From positions 62,001 to 126,000 of the forward strand of contig JARGPB010000010.1 of NCBI GenBank assembly GCA_029212905.1: a stretch of 64,000 bases of DNA, given 5' to 3'. Shown one piece after another: positions 7,814 to 16,486 of the stretch. Every line of letters begins with the position of its first letter. Positions within the stretch are counted from its first letter, which is position 1. Below the pieces are notes generated by a model. It was not told where the DNA came from, did no database searches, and was given only the letters and a program-made list of their open reading frames with translations. The stretch comes from Thalassovita sp. Its GTDB lineage: Bacteria > Pseudomonadota > Alphaproteobacteria > Rhodobacterales > Rhodobacteraceae. The position numbers and the translations under genes are program-made.

Positions 7814-9391
7814 ATGACCGATAAATCCAAACAAGACCACGTCTTGATTTTTGACACGACTCTGCGCGACGGCGAACAATCCCCCGGCGCCACCATGACC
7901 CACGACGAAAAGCTGGAAATCGCCGAGATGCTGGACGACATGGGCGTCGATGTCATCGAGGCCGGGTTTCCCATCGCCTCGGAAGGCGATTTCAAAGCCG
8001 TGAAAGAGATCGCCGAGCGTTCCAAGACCTCGGTCATCTGTGGCCTTGCGCGTGCGAATTTCAAAGACATCGACCGCTGTTTTGAGGCCGTAAAGCATTC
8101 GGCCCAGCCGCGCATCCACACCTTTATCGGCACCTCGCCGCTGCACCGCGCCATCCCCGACCTGTCGATGGATGAAATGGCCGAGAAAATCCACGAAACC
8201 GTCACCCACGCGCGCAACCTGTGCGACAACGTGCAATGGTCGCCGATGGATGCCACCCGGACGGAACACGACTATCTGTGCCGCGTGATCGAAATCGCGA
8301 TCAAAGCCGGCGCCACCACGATCAACATCCCCGACACTGTGGGCTATACCGCCCCGCGCGAATCCGCTGACCTGATCAAGATGCTGCTGGAGCGTGTCCC
8401 CGGCGCGGATGAGATTGTGTTCGCCACCCATTGCCATAACGATCTTGGCATGGCGACGGCGAATGCCCTGGCCGCAGTCGAGGCCGGCGCCCGCCAGATC
8501 GAATGCACCATCAACGGCCTGGGCGAACGCGCGGGCAACACAGCCCTGGAAGAGGTCGTCATGGCGTTGAAAGTGCGCAATGACATCATGCCCTACCAGA
8601 CGCAGATCGACACCACCAAGATCATGAACATCTCGCGCCGCGTGGCGACTGTGTCGGGCTTCCCGGTGCAGTTCAACAAGGCCATCGTCGGCAAAAACGC
8701 CTTTGCGCATGAATCCGGCATCCACCAGGACGGCATGCTCAAGAACCGCGAGAATTTCGAGATCATGGTGCCTGAGGATATCGGCCTGTCCGGCACCTCA
8801 CTGCCCTTGGGCAAACACTCGGGCCGCGCCGCGCTGCGCGCCAAGATGGAAGAGCTGGGATACGAGCTGGGCGAAAACCAGCTGAACGACGTTTTCGTCC
8901 GGTTCAAGGCCCTGGCAGATCGCAAAAAAGAGGTGTTTGACGACGACCTGATCGCCATGGTCCAGGACCAAGAGGTCCAGGACGAGGCTGATACGCTTCA
9001 GCTGAAACGCCTGCGTGTGGTCTGTGGCACCGACGGCCCACAAGAGGCGGAAATGACCATGGCCATTGACGGGGTGGACCACTCGATCGACGCCACAGGC
9101 GACGGCCCCGTGGATGCGGCGTTCAACTGCGTGAAAATGCTCTATCCCCATACGGCCAAGCTGCAACTCTATCAGGTCCATGCCGTGACCGAAGGCACCG
9201 ACGCACAGGCCACCGTGTCCGTCCGCATCGAAGAGGACGGCCGCATCGCAACCGGATCGTCGGCGGATACAGACACCGTGGTCGCCAGCGTTCGGGCCTA
9301 TATCAACGCGCTGAACCGGCTAATCGTGCGGCGCCAGAAAACCGGCCCCGGCGAGGACACCAAGGAAATCCATTACAAAGATCACCACTGA
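7814..9391 (+). CDS. leuA: 2-isopropylmalate synthase
   Basis: A 525-residue LeuA, the first committed step of leucine synthesis: acetyl-CoA plus 2-oxoisovalerate gives 2-isopropylmalate. The catalytic TIM barrel opens with 'FDTTLRDGEQSPG' and contains the metal-binding 'THCHNDLGMATAN' and 'GLGERAGNTALEEV'. The linker segment 'HESGIHQDG' and the C-terminal regulatory domain (about 395-525), which binds leucine for feedback inhibition, are both present. The leader peptide and hairpins upstream point to a second, translation-coupled level of leucine control. A ribosome site AAAGAG precedes the ATG. Confidence 0.97.
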   Translation: MTDKSKQDHVLIFDTTLRDGEQSPGATMTHDEKLEIAEMLDDMGVDVIEAGFPIASEGDFKAVKEIAERSKTSVICGLARANFKDIDRCFEAVKHSAQPRIHTFIGTSPLHRAIPDLSMDEMAEKIHETVTHARNLCDNVQWSPMDATRTEHDYLCRVIEIAIKAGATTINIPDTVGYTAPRESADLIKMLLERVPGADEIVFATHCHNDLGMATANALAAVEAGARQIECTINGLGERAGNTALEEVVMALKVRNDIMPYQTQIDTTKIMNISRRVATVSGFPVQFNKAIVGKNAFAHESGIHQDGMLKNRENFEIMVPEDIGLSGTSLPLGKHSGRAALRAKMEELGYELGENQLNDVFVRFKALADRKKEVFDDDLIAMVQDQEVQDEADTLQLKRLRVVCGTDGPQEAEMTMAIDGVDHSIDATGDGPVDAAFNCVKMLYPHTAKLQLYQVHAVTEGTDAQATVSVRIEEDGRIATGSSADTDTVVASVRAYINALNRLIVRRQKTGPGEDTKEIHYKDHH

Positions 9392-9401
9392 TCTCGCAAG
9401 A

Positions 9402-9424
9402 CCCCGGCCTTGTGCCGGGGTTTT
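9402..9424 (+). terminator. Terminator of leuA
   Basis: A perfect stem CCCCGGC-CTTGT-GCCGGGG followed by TTTT, starting 11 bp after the leuA stop. Confidence 0.9.
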
Positions 9425-9446
9425 CATTCCCCCCCCCCTCTCAGCG

Positions 9447-9510
9447 CGCGCCAATCCCGAGGCAACGGCCAAAGGCCGATGCCGAGACATCCAGCGCGCC
9501 CGCAGGGCGC
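9447..9510. repeat. REP-like dispersed element, copy 1
   Basis: It shares blocks with 13471-13530: GCCAATCCCGAGG, then a small GGCC...GGCC hairpin, then GAGACATCC and a GCGCG...CGCAGG hairpin. It lies between the convergent ends of leuA and the TIGR02302 gene, after the leuA terminator. Conserved words separated by small stem-loops suggest an RNA or DNA structure rather than coding sequence. Confidence 0.65.
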
Positions 9511-9525
9511 TCAATCAGATCACGC

Positions 9526-12099
9526 TCAGAACCGTTCCAACAGACGCCGGAGATAGTTCAACTCTTCCTCGGGCCGTTCTCCGTCGCCCGTCCGGCGGCG
9601 GATCTCGTCCAGCAACTCACGCGCACGGCGGTAAACATCTTCGCCCTGTAGCAGGCTTTCCTCGGTGCCCACGTCCCCGCCCCGCGATCCGGGCGTCCGT
9701 CCCAGGGGGTCGCGGCTCTCGGCCCGCGCGTTGCCGCTTTCGCCGCCTTCACCACCACGCTGACGGCGCCCGGCTTCGGCCATGGCGTCGTCCAGGTTTC
9801 GCATCCCGTCACGCATAGCTTCCATAGCTTCGGATTGCTTGTCGATCGCGCCCGCCAGATCGTCACGCCGCAGGGCCTCTTCGGCCCCCTCCATCGCGCG
9901 TTCCGCCTGTTTCAAGGCCTCACGGGCCGCCGCCCCGCCCTCTGTTCCCGCACCGGGCAATTGCCCGCGCTGGCGTTCGATCTCGTCCCGCAAGGCCTGC
10001 TGGCGATCTGCCAAAGATCCCTGCCCCTGCTGAGCCCCCTCACCGCCATCTGCCTGACCTTCGCCCTCGCCTTGTCCGTCGCCCTGGCCCTCGTGGCTCT
10101 GACCGCGCCCCTGCCCGCCATTCCGGCCTTCGTTCTGACGTGACTGGCCCGCATTTGCGCCGGGGTTGAATTGTTCCTGCAGGTCCCGAAATGCCTGATC
10201 CGACAGACCCTGCTGTTCCCGCAGCGCCTGCCCCAGATCCTCCATTGCCTGCTCGCCTTGCGACTGGCCCTGCCCCCCCTGCTGAGCCATCTGCATGTTT
10301 TCCATCATCTCTTGGAACTGGCGCATGGCTTCTTGGGCCTCGGCCATACGGCCCTGTTCCACCAATTCCTGGATGCGGTCCATCATGCGTTGCAGATCGT
10401 CCATGCTCATCTGCATCGAGTCACCCTCGGGCGATTGCATGTCCTCGTCTGTCTGCTCCTGATCGCGCTGCGCCTGCTGTGACAGCTGCCGCAGGTAATC
10501 CTGCGTGGCGTCGCGCAATTCCTGCATCAGCCGGGCGACCTCTTGATCCGAGGCGCCGTTTTTCATCGCTTCGCTCAGCCGTTCCTGAGCCCGCTTCATC
10601 CGGTCCATCGCATCCTGTAGATCACCGTCCTCGATGCCGACGGCCAGATCCCACAGAGCCGCCGCCAGTTCGTCGCGCTGCACGTCGGTCATTGCGTCGG
10701 CATAGGCCTCAAGCCGCCGCAGGATCACCCGTAGTTGCAGATAATCGGCCTCGTCCGCGAACAGGTGCTCTTCGGGTTGCCAAGAGATCGCGCGCAACAC
10801 CTGTGCCATCCGCGGCGCGTTCTGACGGTTCCACAGCAGATCCCGGCGCTGCTCAATCAACGCAGCCGCCAGCGGATCGAAAAAGCGCCGCGCAGGCAGG
10901 CCCATCTGGGCCGGGTCGCTGGACCCGGCCTGACCAGCGGCGTCCGTCACCACCAATTCGAACCGCACCGGCAGATGCGCCCAAGCGTGTTCCGAGAAGT
11001 TCTCGATCAGCAATTCGGTGAAATCGGCGCGGCTACCTGAAATCGGCATCGGCAAATCCATCTCGATCGGGTCGCGCGGCTCAGGCGGCAGGGCCAGACC
11101 ATAGCGGCGATCCATAGCGTCCAGATCCAGACTGATCCGCACCGATCCACCTGTCACGCCGTAATCATCCGCGGCTGTGAATGGCAGGCTCATCTGCCCG
11201 TCCACATTGGTTTGCGCCTCGCCTGACACCGCCACCATCGGGCGCAGATCCGGCAGCAAGCTCACTTTCCAGCTTCGCCCGCCTGCGCCCTCAATGGCCA
11301 GCTGGCCGGATTGGGCGACAACAAATTCCTGCGCCGAATCCGAGGCAGGGGGCACATCACCCGTACGCGCGGAAACGGTCTCGGACAGGGTCAATGCACC
11401 GATATCACCATAGAATCGCAAGGTAACGCGGCTGCCTTGGGGGATTTCCAGCTCTGCGCCCTGATCGGCCAGATACAGCACCGGCAAACCGGTATAGCTG
11501 GGCGGCGCGATCCAGCCCTCCCATGCGGGGCCGGTGGCCAATCCACCCTGCCCGCCGGGCCCCATCCCGGTGACAGAGCCGACCTTGCCCCATGTTCCGA
11601 ACAACAGCGCAACCGACAGGCCCAGCATCGCCACATAGCGCAACGCAAAAGGATCGCGGGTGGTCAGGACCAGATCAGGCTCCACGGGTTTGGCAGCGGC
11701 GGCGCGATCCGCCATGCGCGCCTGATGCGCCCGCCACAAGGCCTGAGACGCGCCGTCCCCGGCCCCAATCGCCTGTTTATCCATCAAGGTCTGGATCGGG
11801 CGGCCCGTCATGGCGCCATCCAGACGGGTCAGCGCCTCGGCCTGACGTGGAAACCGAAACCGCGCGATGCCCCGGACAGCGAACCAAAGCGCGGCCAGAA
11901 TGACCAGCACCGCCAACGCCCAGACCAGTTCAACCGCAACCTGATCCTGAAGACCCAGCATCAAAACCGCAGCGGCCAGCATCACCACCGACCACAGCGG
12001 CCAGAAAGCACGCGTCAGCCGCTCGGCAATCAACCCCGCCCAGGTCAGGCGAAGCGGCCAGCGGATTTTCTTTAGGACAGTGCGACCAGCGTCAGACAT
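9526..12099 (-). CDS. TIGR02302/DUF4175 family membrane protein
   Basis: An 857-residue protein matching the alphaproteobacterial TIGR02302 (DUF4175) type. N-terminal transmembrane segments lie near residues 35-70 and 150-170, followed by a large extracytoplasmic region. Then comes a long helical stretch (about 480-600) rich in Gln, Glu and Met, and a low-complexity Gly/Gln/Glu segment (about 630-700). A final charged helical region ends in 'EELNYLRRLLERF'. Function is unknown; an envelope role is likely from the topology. It follows lysA by 34 bp and is probably the last gene of the argH-lysA operon. Confidence 0.8.
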   Translation of the reverse strand: MSDAGRTVLKKIRWPLRLTWAGLIAERLTRAFWPLWSVVMLAAAVLMLGLQDQVAVELVWALAVLVILAALWFAVRGIARFRFPRQAEALTRLDGAMTGRPIQTLMDKQAIGAGDGASQALWRAHQARMADRAAAAKPVEPDLVLTTRDPFALRYVAMLGLSVALLFGTWGKVGSVTGMGPGGQGGLATGPAWEGWIAPPSYTGLPVLYLADQGAELEIPQGSRVTLRFYGDIGALTLSETVSARTGDVPPASDSAQEFVVAQSGQLAIEGAGGRSWKVSLLPDLRPMVAVSGEAQTNVDGQMSLPFTAADDYGVTGGSVRISLDLDAMDRRYGLALPPEPRDPIEMDLPMPISGSRADFTELLIENFSEHAWAHLPVRFELVVTDAAGQAGSSDPAQMGLPARRFFDPLAAALIEQRRDLLWNRQNAPRMAQVLRAISWQPEEHLFADEADYLQLRVILRRLEAYADAMTDVQRDELAAALWDLAVGIEDGDLQDAMDRMKRAQERLSEAMKNGASDQEVARLMQELRDATQDYLRQLSQQAQRDQEQTDEDMQSPEGDSMQMSMDDLQRMMDRIQELVEQGRMAEAQEAMRQFQEMMENMQMAQQGGQGQSQGEQAMEDLGQALREQQGLSDQAFRDLQEQFNPGANAGQSRQNEGRNGGQGRGQSHEGQGDGQGEGEGQADGGEGAQQGQGSLADRQQALRDEIERQRGQLPGAGTEGGAAAREALKQAERAMEGAEEALRRDDLAGAIDKQSEAMEAMRDGMRNLDDAMAEAGRRQRGGEGGESGNARAESRDPLGRTPGSRGGDVGTEESLLQGEDVYRRARELLDEIRRRTGDGERPEEELNYLRRLLERF

Positions 12100-12133
12100 A
12101 CCATTTCCACAGCGGCCGAACGCGGGGATCGCG

Positions 12134-13399
12134 TTACAGCCATTCGGGAATGGTATCGCGGTTTATGATTTCTTCAAAGGTGGGTCTTGGTCGAATGACG
12201 GCGAATTGATGCCCATTGACCAAAACTTCGGGGATCAGAGGGCGCGTATTATACTCGCTGGACATGACCGCGCCATAAGCGCCAGCAGATCGGAACGCCA
12301 CCAGATCCCCGGACTCCAGCGGCGGCATCATCCGCTGCTTGGCAAAGGTATCGCCGGATTCGCAGACCGGCCCGACAATATCAATGGGCGCCTGTTCAAC
12401 CGCAGTTTCGGGTTCAACGACGGGGATAATGTCGTGATGCGCCTCGTACATGGCGGGACGCACCAGATCGTTCATCGCAGCATCCAGGATCAGGAAATCC
12501 CGGCCCTCGCCTGATTTCACATAGATGACATCGCTGACCAGAATACCCGCGTTGCCCGCGATCAAACGGCCCGGCTCGATCTCGATTTCGCACCCCAGAT
12601 GCCCCAGCTCTTCGCGGATCAAGGCGCCATATTCCAGCGGCAGAGGCGGCGCCTCGTTCGAGCGCGTATAAGGAATGCCCAGACCACCCCCCAGATCCAG
12701 ACGCATGATGTCATGGCCATCGGCACGCAATGTCTCGGTCAGTTCAGCCACCTTGCGATAAGCCAGGCGGAACGGCTCCAGCTCGGTCAACTGAGAACCG
12801 ATATGCACGTCAATGCCGATCACCTTCAGACCCGGCAGGCTGGCGGCATGGGCATAGACCTCGCGGGCGCGCGAAATCGGGATGCCGAATTTGTTCTCGG
12901 ACTTGCCGGTGGCGATTTTGGCATGGGTCTTGGCATCCACATCCGGGTTCACACGCACCGTGACGGGGGCCACAACACCCAGGCTCTGTGCGACCTCGTT
13001 CAGCCGCTCCATTTCGGGTTCGGATTCCAGGTTGAACTGGCGAATGCCCCCCTCCAGCGCCAACTGCATTTCCTCGCGGGTCTTGCCCACGCCGGAAAAC
13101 ACGATCCTGTCGCCGGGAACACCAGCCGCCTTGGCCCGCGCATATTCCCCACCGGACACCACATCCATCCCGGCTCCGGCCTCGGCCAAGGTCTTCAGAA
13201 TGGCCTGATTACTGGCCGCCTTCATCGCATAGCAGACCAGATGCTCCATCCCCTCCAAAGCCTCGTCGAACAGGCGGAAATGGCGCAACAGGGTTGCCGT
13301 GGAATAGCAGTAAAACGGCGTGCCTACTTTGGCGGCGATCTCGGCTATCGACACATCTTCGGCATGCAAAACGCCATCTTTATACAGGAAATGATCCAT
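12134..13399 (-). CDS. lysA: Diaminopimelate decarboxylase
   Basis: A 421-residue PLP enzyme decarboxylating meso-diaminopimelate to lysine. 'VCYAMKAASN' carries the PLP lysine, 'DLGGGLGIPY' and 'EIEPGRLIAGNAG' are the phosphate-binding and substrate regions, and 'CESGDTFAKQR' holds the C-terminal catalytic Cys. The 'SAGAYGAVMSSEYN' motif completes the barrel interface. It lies between DUF2834 and TIGR02302 genes in the same orientation. Confidence 0.97.
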   Translation of the reverse strand: MDHFLYKDGVLHAEDVSIAEIAAKVGTPFYCYSTATLLRHFRLFDEALEGMEHLVCYAMKAASNQAILKTLAEAGAGMDVVSGGEYARAKAAGVPGDRIVFSGVGKTREEMQLALEGGIRQFNLESEPEMERLNEVAQSLGVVAPVTVRVNPDVDAKTHAKIATGKSENKFGIPISRAREVYAHAASLPGLKVIGIDVHIGSQLTELEPFRLAYRKVAELTETLRADGHDIMRLDLGGGLGIPYTRSNEAPPLPLEYGALIREELGHLGCEIEIEPGRLIAGNAGILVSDVIYVKSGEGRDFLILDAAMNDLVRPAMYEAHHDIIPVVEPETAVEQAPIDIVGPVCESGDTFAKQRMMPPLESGDLVAFRSAGAYGAVMSSEYNTRPLIPEVLVNGHQFAVIRPRPTFEEIINRDTIPEWL

Positions 13400-13470
13400 T
13401 CATCCGCCCTCGAGAGATTTTCTAGCGTCTTAGCAGAACGCTGCCGCAGTTCAATCAACCAATTCGGCAC

Positions 13471-13530
13471 ACGCCAATCCCGAGGGTCCGGCCGCAGGCC
13501 AGACCCGAGACATCCTGCGCGCCGCAGGCG
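13471..13530. repeat. REP-like dispersed element, copy 2
   Basis: Related to 9447-9510: GCCAATCCCGAGG, GGCC(GCA)GGCC, GAGACATCC and GCGCGCCGCAGGCGC occur in the same order and spacing. It lies in the 159-bp gap between the 3' end of the DUF2834 gene and the lysA start, the rest of which shows no clear feature apart from the presumed lysA ribosome site. Confidence 0.65.
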
Positions 13531-13558
13531 CCCCTTTTGGAAACGTCCTGCCCGGCGC

Positions 13559-13873
13559 TCACACCGGCCGCGTTCGCAAAAACAGATACAAAGGCAACCC
13601 GCAGCTCACCCCGATCAAAAAGGTCGCCGGGATCGCCCAAAGCGCGCTCCAGTTCCGGCGCACGGCCACTTCGGCCAGAATCCATACCGTCAACGCCACA
13701 GCCGCGATCACCAGATCCCAAAACAGCCCGGTCGCCGCCGCATTCGTCTGCCATGCGGCCACCAACCCGTGCAAATCCACGCCGTTTTCCACCAGCCACG
13801 GCACCAAATACCACATCGGATGCAGCGCCCCCCAAAGCGCCAGCGCCAGATATACCATCCGCAGCACCGACAT
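13559..13873 (-). CDS. DUF2834 family membrane protein
   Basis: A 104-residue protein with three predicted transmembrane helices (about 5-25, 48-67, 77-98) and the 'ALWGALHPMWYLVPWL' opening seen in DUF2834 proteins. Function unknown. Its ATG overlaps the stop of the small lipoprotein gene by one base (TGATG), so it is probably translated from the same message. Confidence 0.7.
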   Translation of the reverse strand: MSVLRMVYLALALWGALHPMWYLVPWLVENGVDLHGLVAAWQTNAAATGLFWDLVIAAVALTVWILAEVAVRRNWSALWAIPATFLIGVSCGLPLYLFLRTRPV

Positions 13874-14034
13874 CAGAAGGTCTTGCTGACACCCACACGG
13901 GCCGTGCCCGAAATGGTGATGCCCGTTTTCACGGTCGGCTCGGCTTTGGGCGGCACCGGATCACCATCCGCCCCGCACGCGGACAGCAGCCCCGCGATCA
14001 TCACCCCAACCATGGCTTTGCTCAGTGTTGTCAT
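13873..14034 (-). CDS. Small lipoprotein downstream of argH
   Basis: A 53-residue gene. The protein begins MTTLSKAMVGVMIAGLLSAC, a signal peptide with lipobox LSAC (C20), then a short Asp/Pro-rich mature part ending 'TISGTARVGVSKTF'. The start overlaps the argH stop by four bases (ATGA), and the stop overlaps the next gene's ATG by one base. Tiny lipoproteins in this position, after argH and before lysA, are familiar in alphaproteobacteria and resemble the LptM/YifL type, so it may assist the outer-membrane LptDE translocon; that link is inference. Confidence 0.7.
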   Translation of the reverse strand: MTTLSKAMVGVMIAGLLSACGADGDPVPPKAEPTVKTGITISGTARVGVSKTF

Positions 14035-15422
14035 CCCAACAGGTCCTTCCAGCGTGCGATCTGGGCGCGCACCTGTGCGGGTGCGGTTCCCCCATAAGAC
14101 ATGCGCGAGGCCACGGAATTATCAACCCCCAGCACGCCGAACACGGCCTCGGTGATCTCGGCATGGACCGACTGCATATCCGCCAGGGTCAGCTCGGGCA
14201 GATCACAGCCCTTGTCTTCGGCCATGGCGACCAGCGATCCGGTCACGTGGTGGGCATCGCGGAACGGCAGGTTCAGTTCGCGCACCAGCCAGTCCGCCAG
14301 ATCCGTCGCGGTCGAGAAGCCCGACCCAGCAGCGGCCGCCAGATTTTCACGGTTGCCGGTCATATCCGCCACCATTCCCGACATCGCGGCCAGCGCCAGC
14401 ATCAGGTTGTCGGCGGCGTCAAACACCTGTTCTTTGTCTTCTTGCATGTCCTTGGAATAGGCCAGCGGCAGCCCCTTCATCACGGTCATCAGCGCCACGT
14501 TGGCCCCGAAAATCCGGCCGATCTTGGCGCGGATCAGCTCGGCCGCATCGGGGTTACGTTTTTGCGGCATGATCGACGATCCGGTGGACCACTTGTCCGA
14601 CATTTTCACGAACCGGAACTGCGCCGACGACCAGATCACCAATTCCTCGGCAAAGCGGCTCAGGTGCATCGCGGTGATCGACGCGCAGGACAGGAATTCC
14701 AACGCGAAATCGCGGTCCGCCACGGCATCCAGCGAATTCGCCGTGGGCCGGTCAAACCCAAGCGCCTCAGCCGTCATGTCCCGATCAATCGGAAAAGACG
14801 TCCCCGCCAGAGCGGCCGAGCCAAGCGGGCTTTCGTTCATCCGCGCGCGTGCATCGCGGAACCGCGACATATCCCGGCCCAGCATTTCCACATAGGCCAT
14901 CATATGGTGGCCCCAGGTCACGGGCTGGGCGGTTTGCAAATGGGTAAAACCGGGCATCACCCAATCGGCGCCCGCCTCGGCCTGGCCCAGCAGCGCCTTG
15001 ATCAGCGCCTCGATGCCATCAATCGCCGCGTCCATCTGATCGCGCACCCACAGTTTGAAATCGGTCGCCACCTGATCGTTGCGCGACCGGGCCGTATGCA
15101 GACGCCCCGCCGGTTCACCGATGATTTCCTTCAGGCGCGCCTCCACATTCATGTGGATGTCTTCCAGCGCGGTCGAGAATTGGAACGTCCCGCCCTCGAT
15201 TTCTGACAAGACCGTGAGCAGGCCTTCCCGAATGGTCTGCACGTCGCTATCACTAACGATGCCTGTGGCGGCCAACATGGCGGCATGGGCCCGAGAGCCA
15301 GCAATATCCTGCGCTGCCATACGCTGGTCGTACCCGATCGAGGCATTGATCGCCTCCATGATCGCGTCCGGCCCGGCGGCAAAGCGGCCGCCCCACATCT
15401 GGTTCGAGGATTTGTCAGTCAT
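14031..15422 (-). CDS. argH: Argininosuccinate lyase
   Basis: A 463-residue member of the fumarase/aspartase superfamily that cleaves argininosuccinate to arginine and fumarate. The signature 'GSSIMPQKRNPDAAELIRAK' is intact; 'MWGGRFAAGPDAIMEAINASI' is the typical opening and 'TARSRNDQVATDFKLW' and 'GFTHLQTAQPVTWGH' are the other substrate-binding regions. It starts 21 bp from the divergent TlpA-like gene and heads the operon continuing with the lipoprotein, DUF2834 and probably lysA. Confidence 0.97.
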   Translation of the reverse strand: MTDKSSNQMWGGRFAAGPDAIMEAINASIGYDQRMAAQDIAGSRAHAAMLAATGIVSDSDVQTIREGLLTVLSEIEGGTFQFSTALEDIHMNVEARLKEIIGEPAGRLHTARSRNDQVATDFKLWVRDQMDAAIDGIEALIKALLGQAEAGADWVMPGFTHLQTAQPVTWGHHMMAYVEMLGRDMSRFRDARARMNESPLGSAALAGTSFPIDRDMTAEALGFDRPTANSLDAVADRDFALEFLSCASITAMHLSRFAEELVIWSSAQFRFVKMSDKWSTGSSIMPQKRNPDAAELIRAKIGRIFGANVALMTVMKGLPLAYSKDMQEDKEQVFDAADNLMLALAAMSGMVADMTGNRENLAAAAGSGFSTATDLADWLVRELNLPFRDAHHVTGSLVAMAEDKGCDLPELTLADMQSVHAEITEAVFGVLGVDNSVASRMSYGGTAPAQVRAQIARWKDLLG

Positions 15423-15443
15423 TATTGGCCCCTAGGAGGTGTC

Positions 15444-16001
15444 ATGCACAGGATTTATCGGTTCGTCCTTTATACGGCCTTGGCGCTTGGTGCAAACGCT
15501 GCGGTTGCCAGCGATGCCGCGCTGGACGCCCTGCGCGTCGATGACATGAAAAAGCTGAACCTGCACAGCGCCCCCAAATCCCTGCCTCAGGTCAGCTTTC
15601 TGAGCGAATCCGGCGAGGAACTGACCCTGGACACCTATCAGGGCAAGCTGGTTCTGGTGAATTTCTGGGCCACCTGGTGCGCGCCCTGCCGCAAGGAAAT
15701 GCCCTCGTTGGCGGCGCTTCAGGACGAATTCGGCGGCGATGATTTCGAGGTGGTGACCATCGCCACCGGCCGCAATCCGCCCCCCGCGATGAAAAAATTC
15801 TTTGCCGAGGTCGGGATCACCAACCTGCCGCTGCACCGCGATCCCAAACAGGCTCTGGCCCGAAAAATGGCCGTTCTGGGCCTGCCGGTCACTGTGATCC
15901 TGAACACCGAAGGCCAGGAAATAGGCCGTCTGCTGGGGGATGCGGATTGGCATTCCGATGCGGCGCGCGGCCTGATTACGGCCCTTCTGGCGCAGGACTG
16001 A
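15444..16001 (+). CDS. TlpA-like periplasmic thiol-disulfide protein
   Basis: A 185-residue thioredoxin-fold protein. A signal peptide covers residues 1-23 (ending AVAS); the active site is W78-C79-A80-P81-C82 in 'VNFWATWCAPCRKEMPSL', and 'LGLPVTVILNTEGQEIGRLLG' contains the cis-Pro loop. This is the TlpA/ResA pattern: a periplasmic reductant, often serving cytochrome c or cytochrome oxidase maturation. The start at 15444 is chosen for its AGGAGGT ribosome site at 15434-15440 and the signal peptide; an upstream extension would overlap argH. Divergent from argH, a common arrangement in Rhodobacterales. Confidence 0.9.
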   Translation: MHRIYRFVLYTALALGANAAVASDAALDALRVDDMKKLNLHSAPKSLPQVSFLSESGEELTLDTYQGKLVLVNFWATWCAPCRKEMPSLAALQDEFGGDDFEVVTIATGRNPPPAMKKFFAEVGITNLPLHRDPKQALARKMAVLGLPVTVILNTEGQEIGRLLGDADWHSDAARGLITALLAQD

Positions 16002-16093
16002 CCTGCCCGTAGCGTTACGCTAATTTAACGACAACCTCAGGTAACCTTTGACAAATTTCCCCTTCCGCCGTTTCATGCCCGTGGGAGGAGACA

Positions 16094-16486
16094 ATGACAC
16101 TAACCGTTTTGCTATTGCTAGTGGCAGGCGGGATCGCAGGTATTGCGGTCCTTTTGCATATGCTGGGCATGAGCAAACCGCACATCTTTGAAGACGAAGC
16201 AGAGGTAAAATCCGTCTGGTTGGCGGAATACCCGGACACCTTGGTGCGGGATGTTTTACTGTCTGGGAACCGGCATTTCGCGCTGATAAGCTCTAGCGCG
16301 GGAAAGGGTATTGTGTGGCCGATGGGGGCTGACGGCGCGGCGCGGCTGTTGCTGGGGGTCGAAATCACCGACATGCCCTATGGGCTGGAATTGTCTTTGC
16401 CGGACTATACAGCGCCCGAGATTCGGCTCAAACTGGACCCAGGCGAGGCCAAGGCATGGCGCCGCCAGATACAGGAGGCCCCATGA
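16094..16486 (+). CDS. Small membrane-anchored protein of unknown function
   Basis: A 130-residue protein with one N-terminal transmembrane segment (about 3-23) followed by a soluble domain, 'EVKSVWLAEYPDTLVRDVLLSGNRHFALISS...' through 'LKLDPGEAKAWRRQI'. I recognise no family. GGAGGAG precedes the ATG. It overlaps the desaturase gene by four bases (ATGA), which ties the two together. Confidence 0.6.
   Translation: MTLTVLLLLVAGGIAGIAVLLHMLGMSKPHIFEDEAEVKSVWLAEYPDTLVRDVLLSGNRHFALISSSAGKGIVWPMGADGAARLLLGVEITDMPYGLELSLPDYTAPEIRLKLDPGEAKAWRRQIQEAP

Noticed and set aside
9600..10250. Gly/Gln-rich coding stretch of the TIGR02302 gene as a frameshift or assembly artefact
   Set aside because: The reading frame stays open and such low-complexity segments are normal in this family.
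16012..16024. TAGCG-TTA-CGCTA palindrome after the TlpA-like gene
   Set aside because: Short stem with no T-run and no obvious operator role; too little to call.
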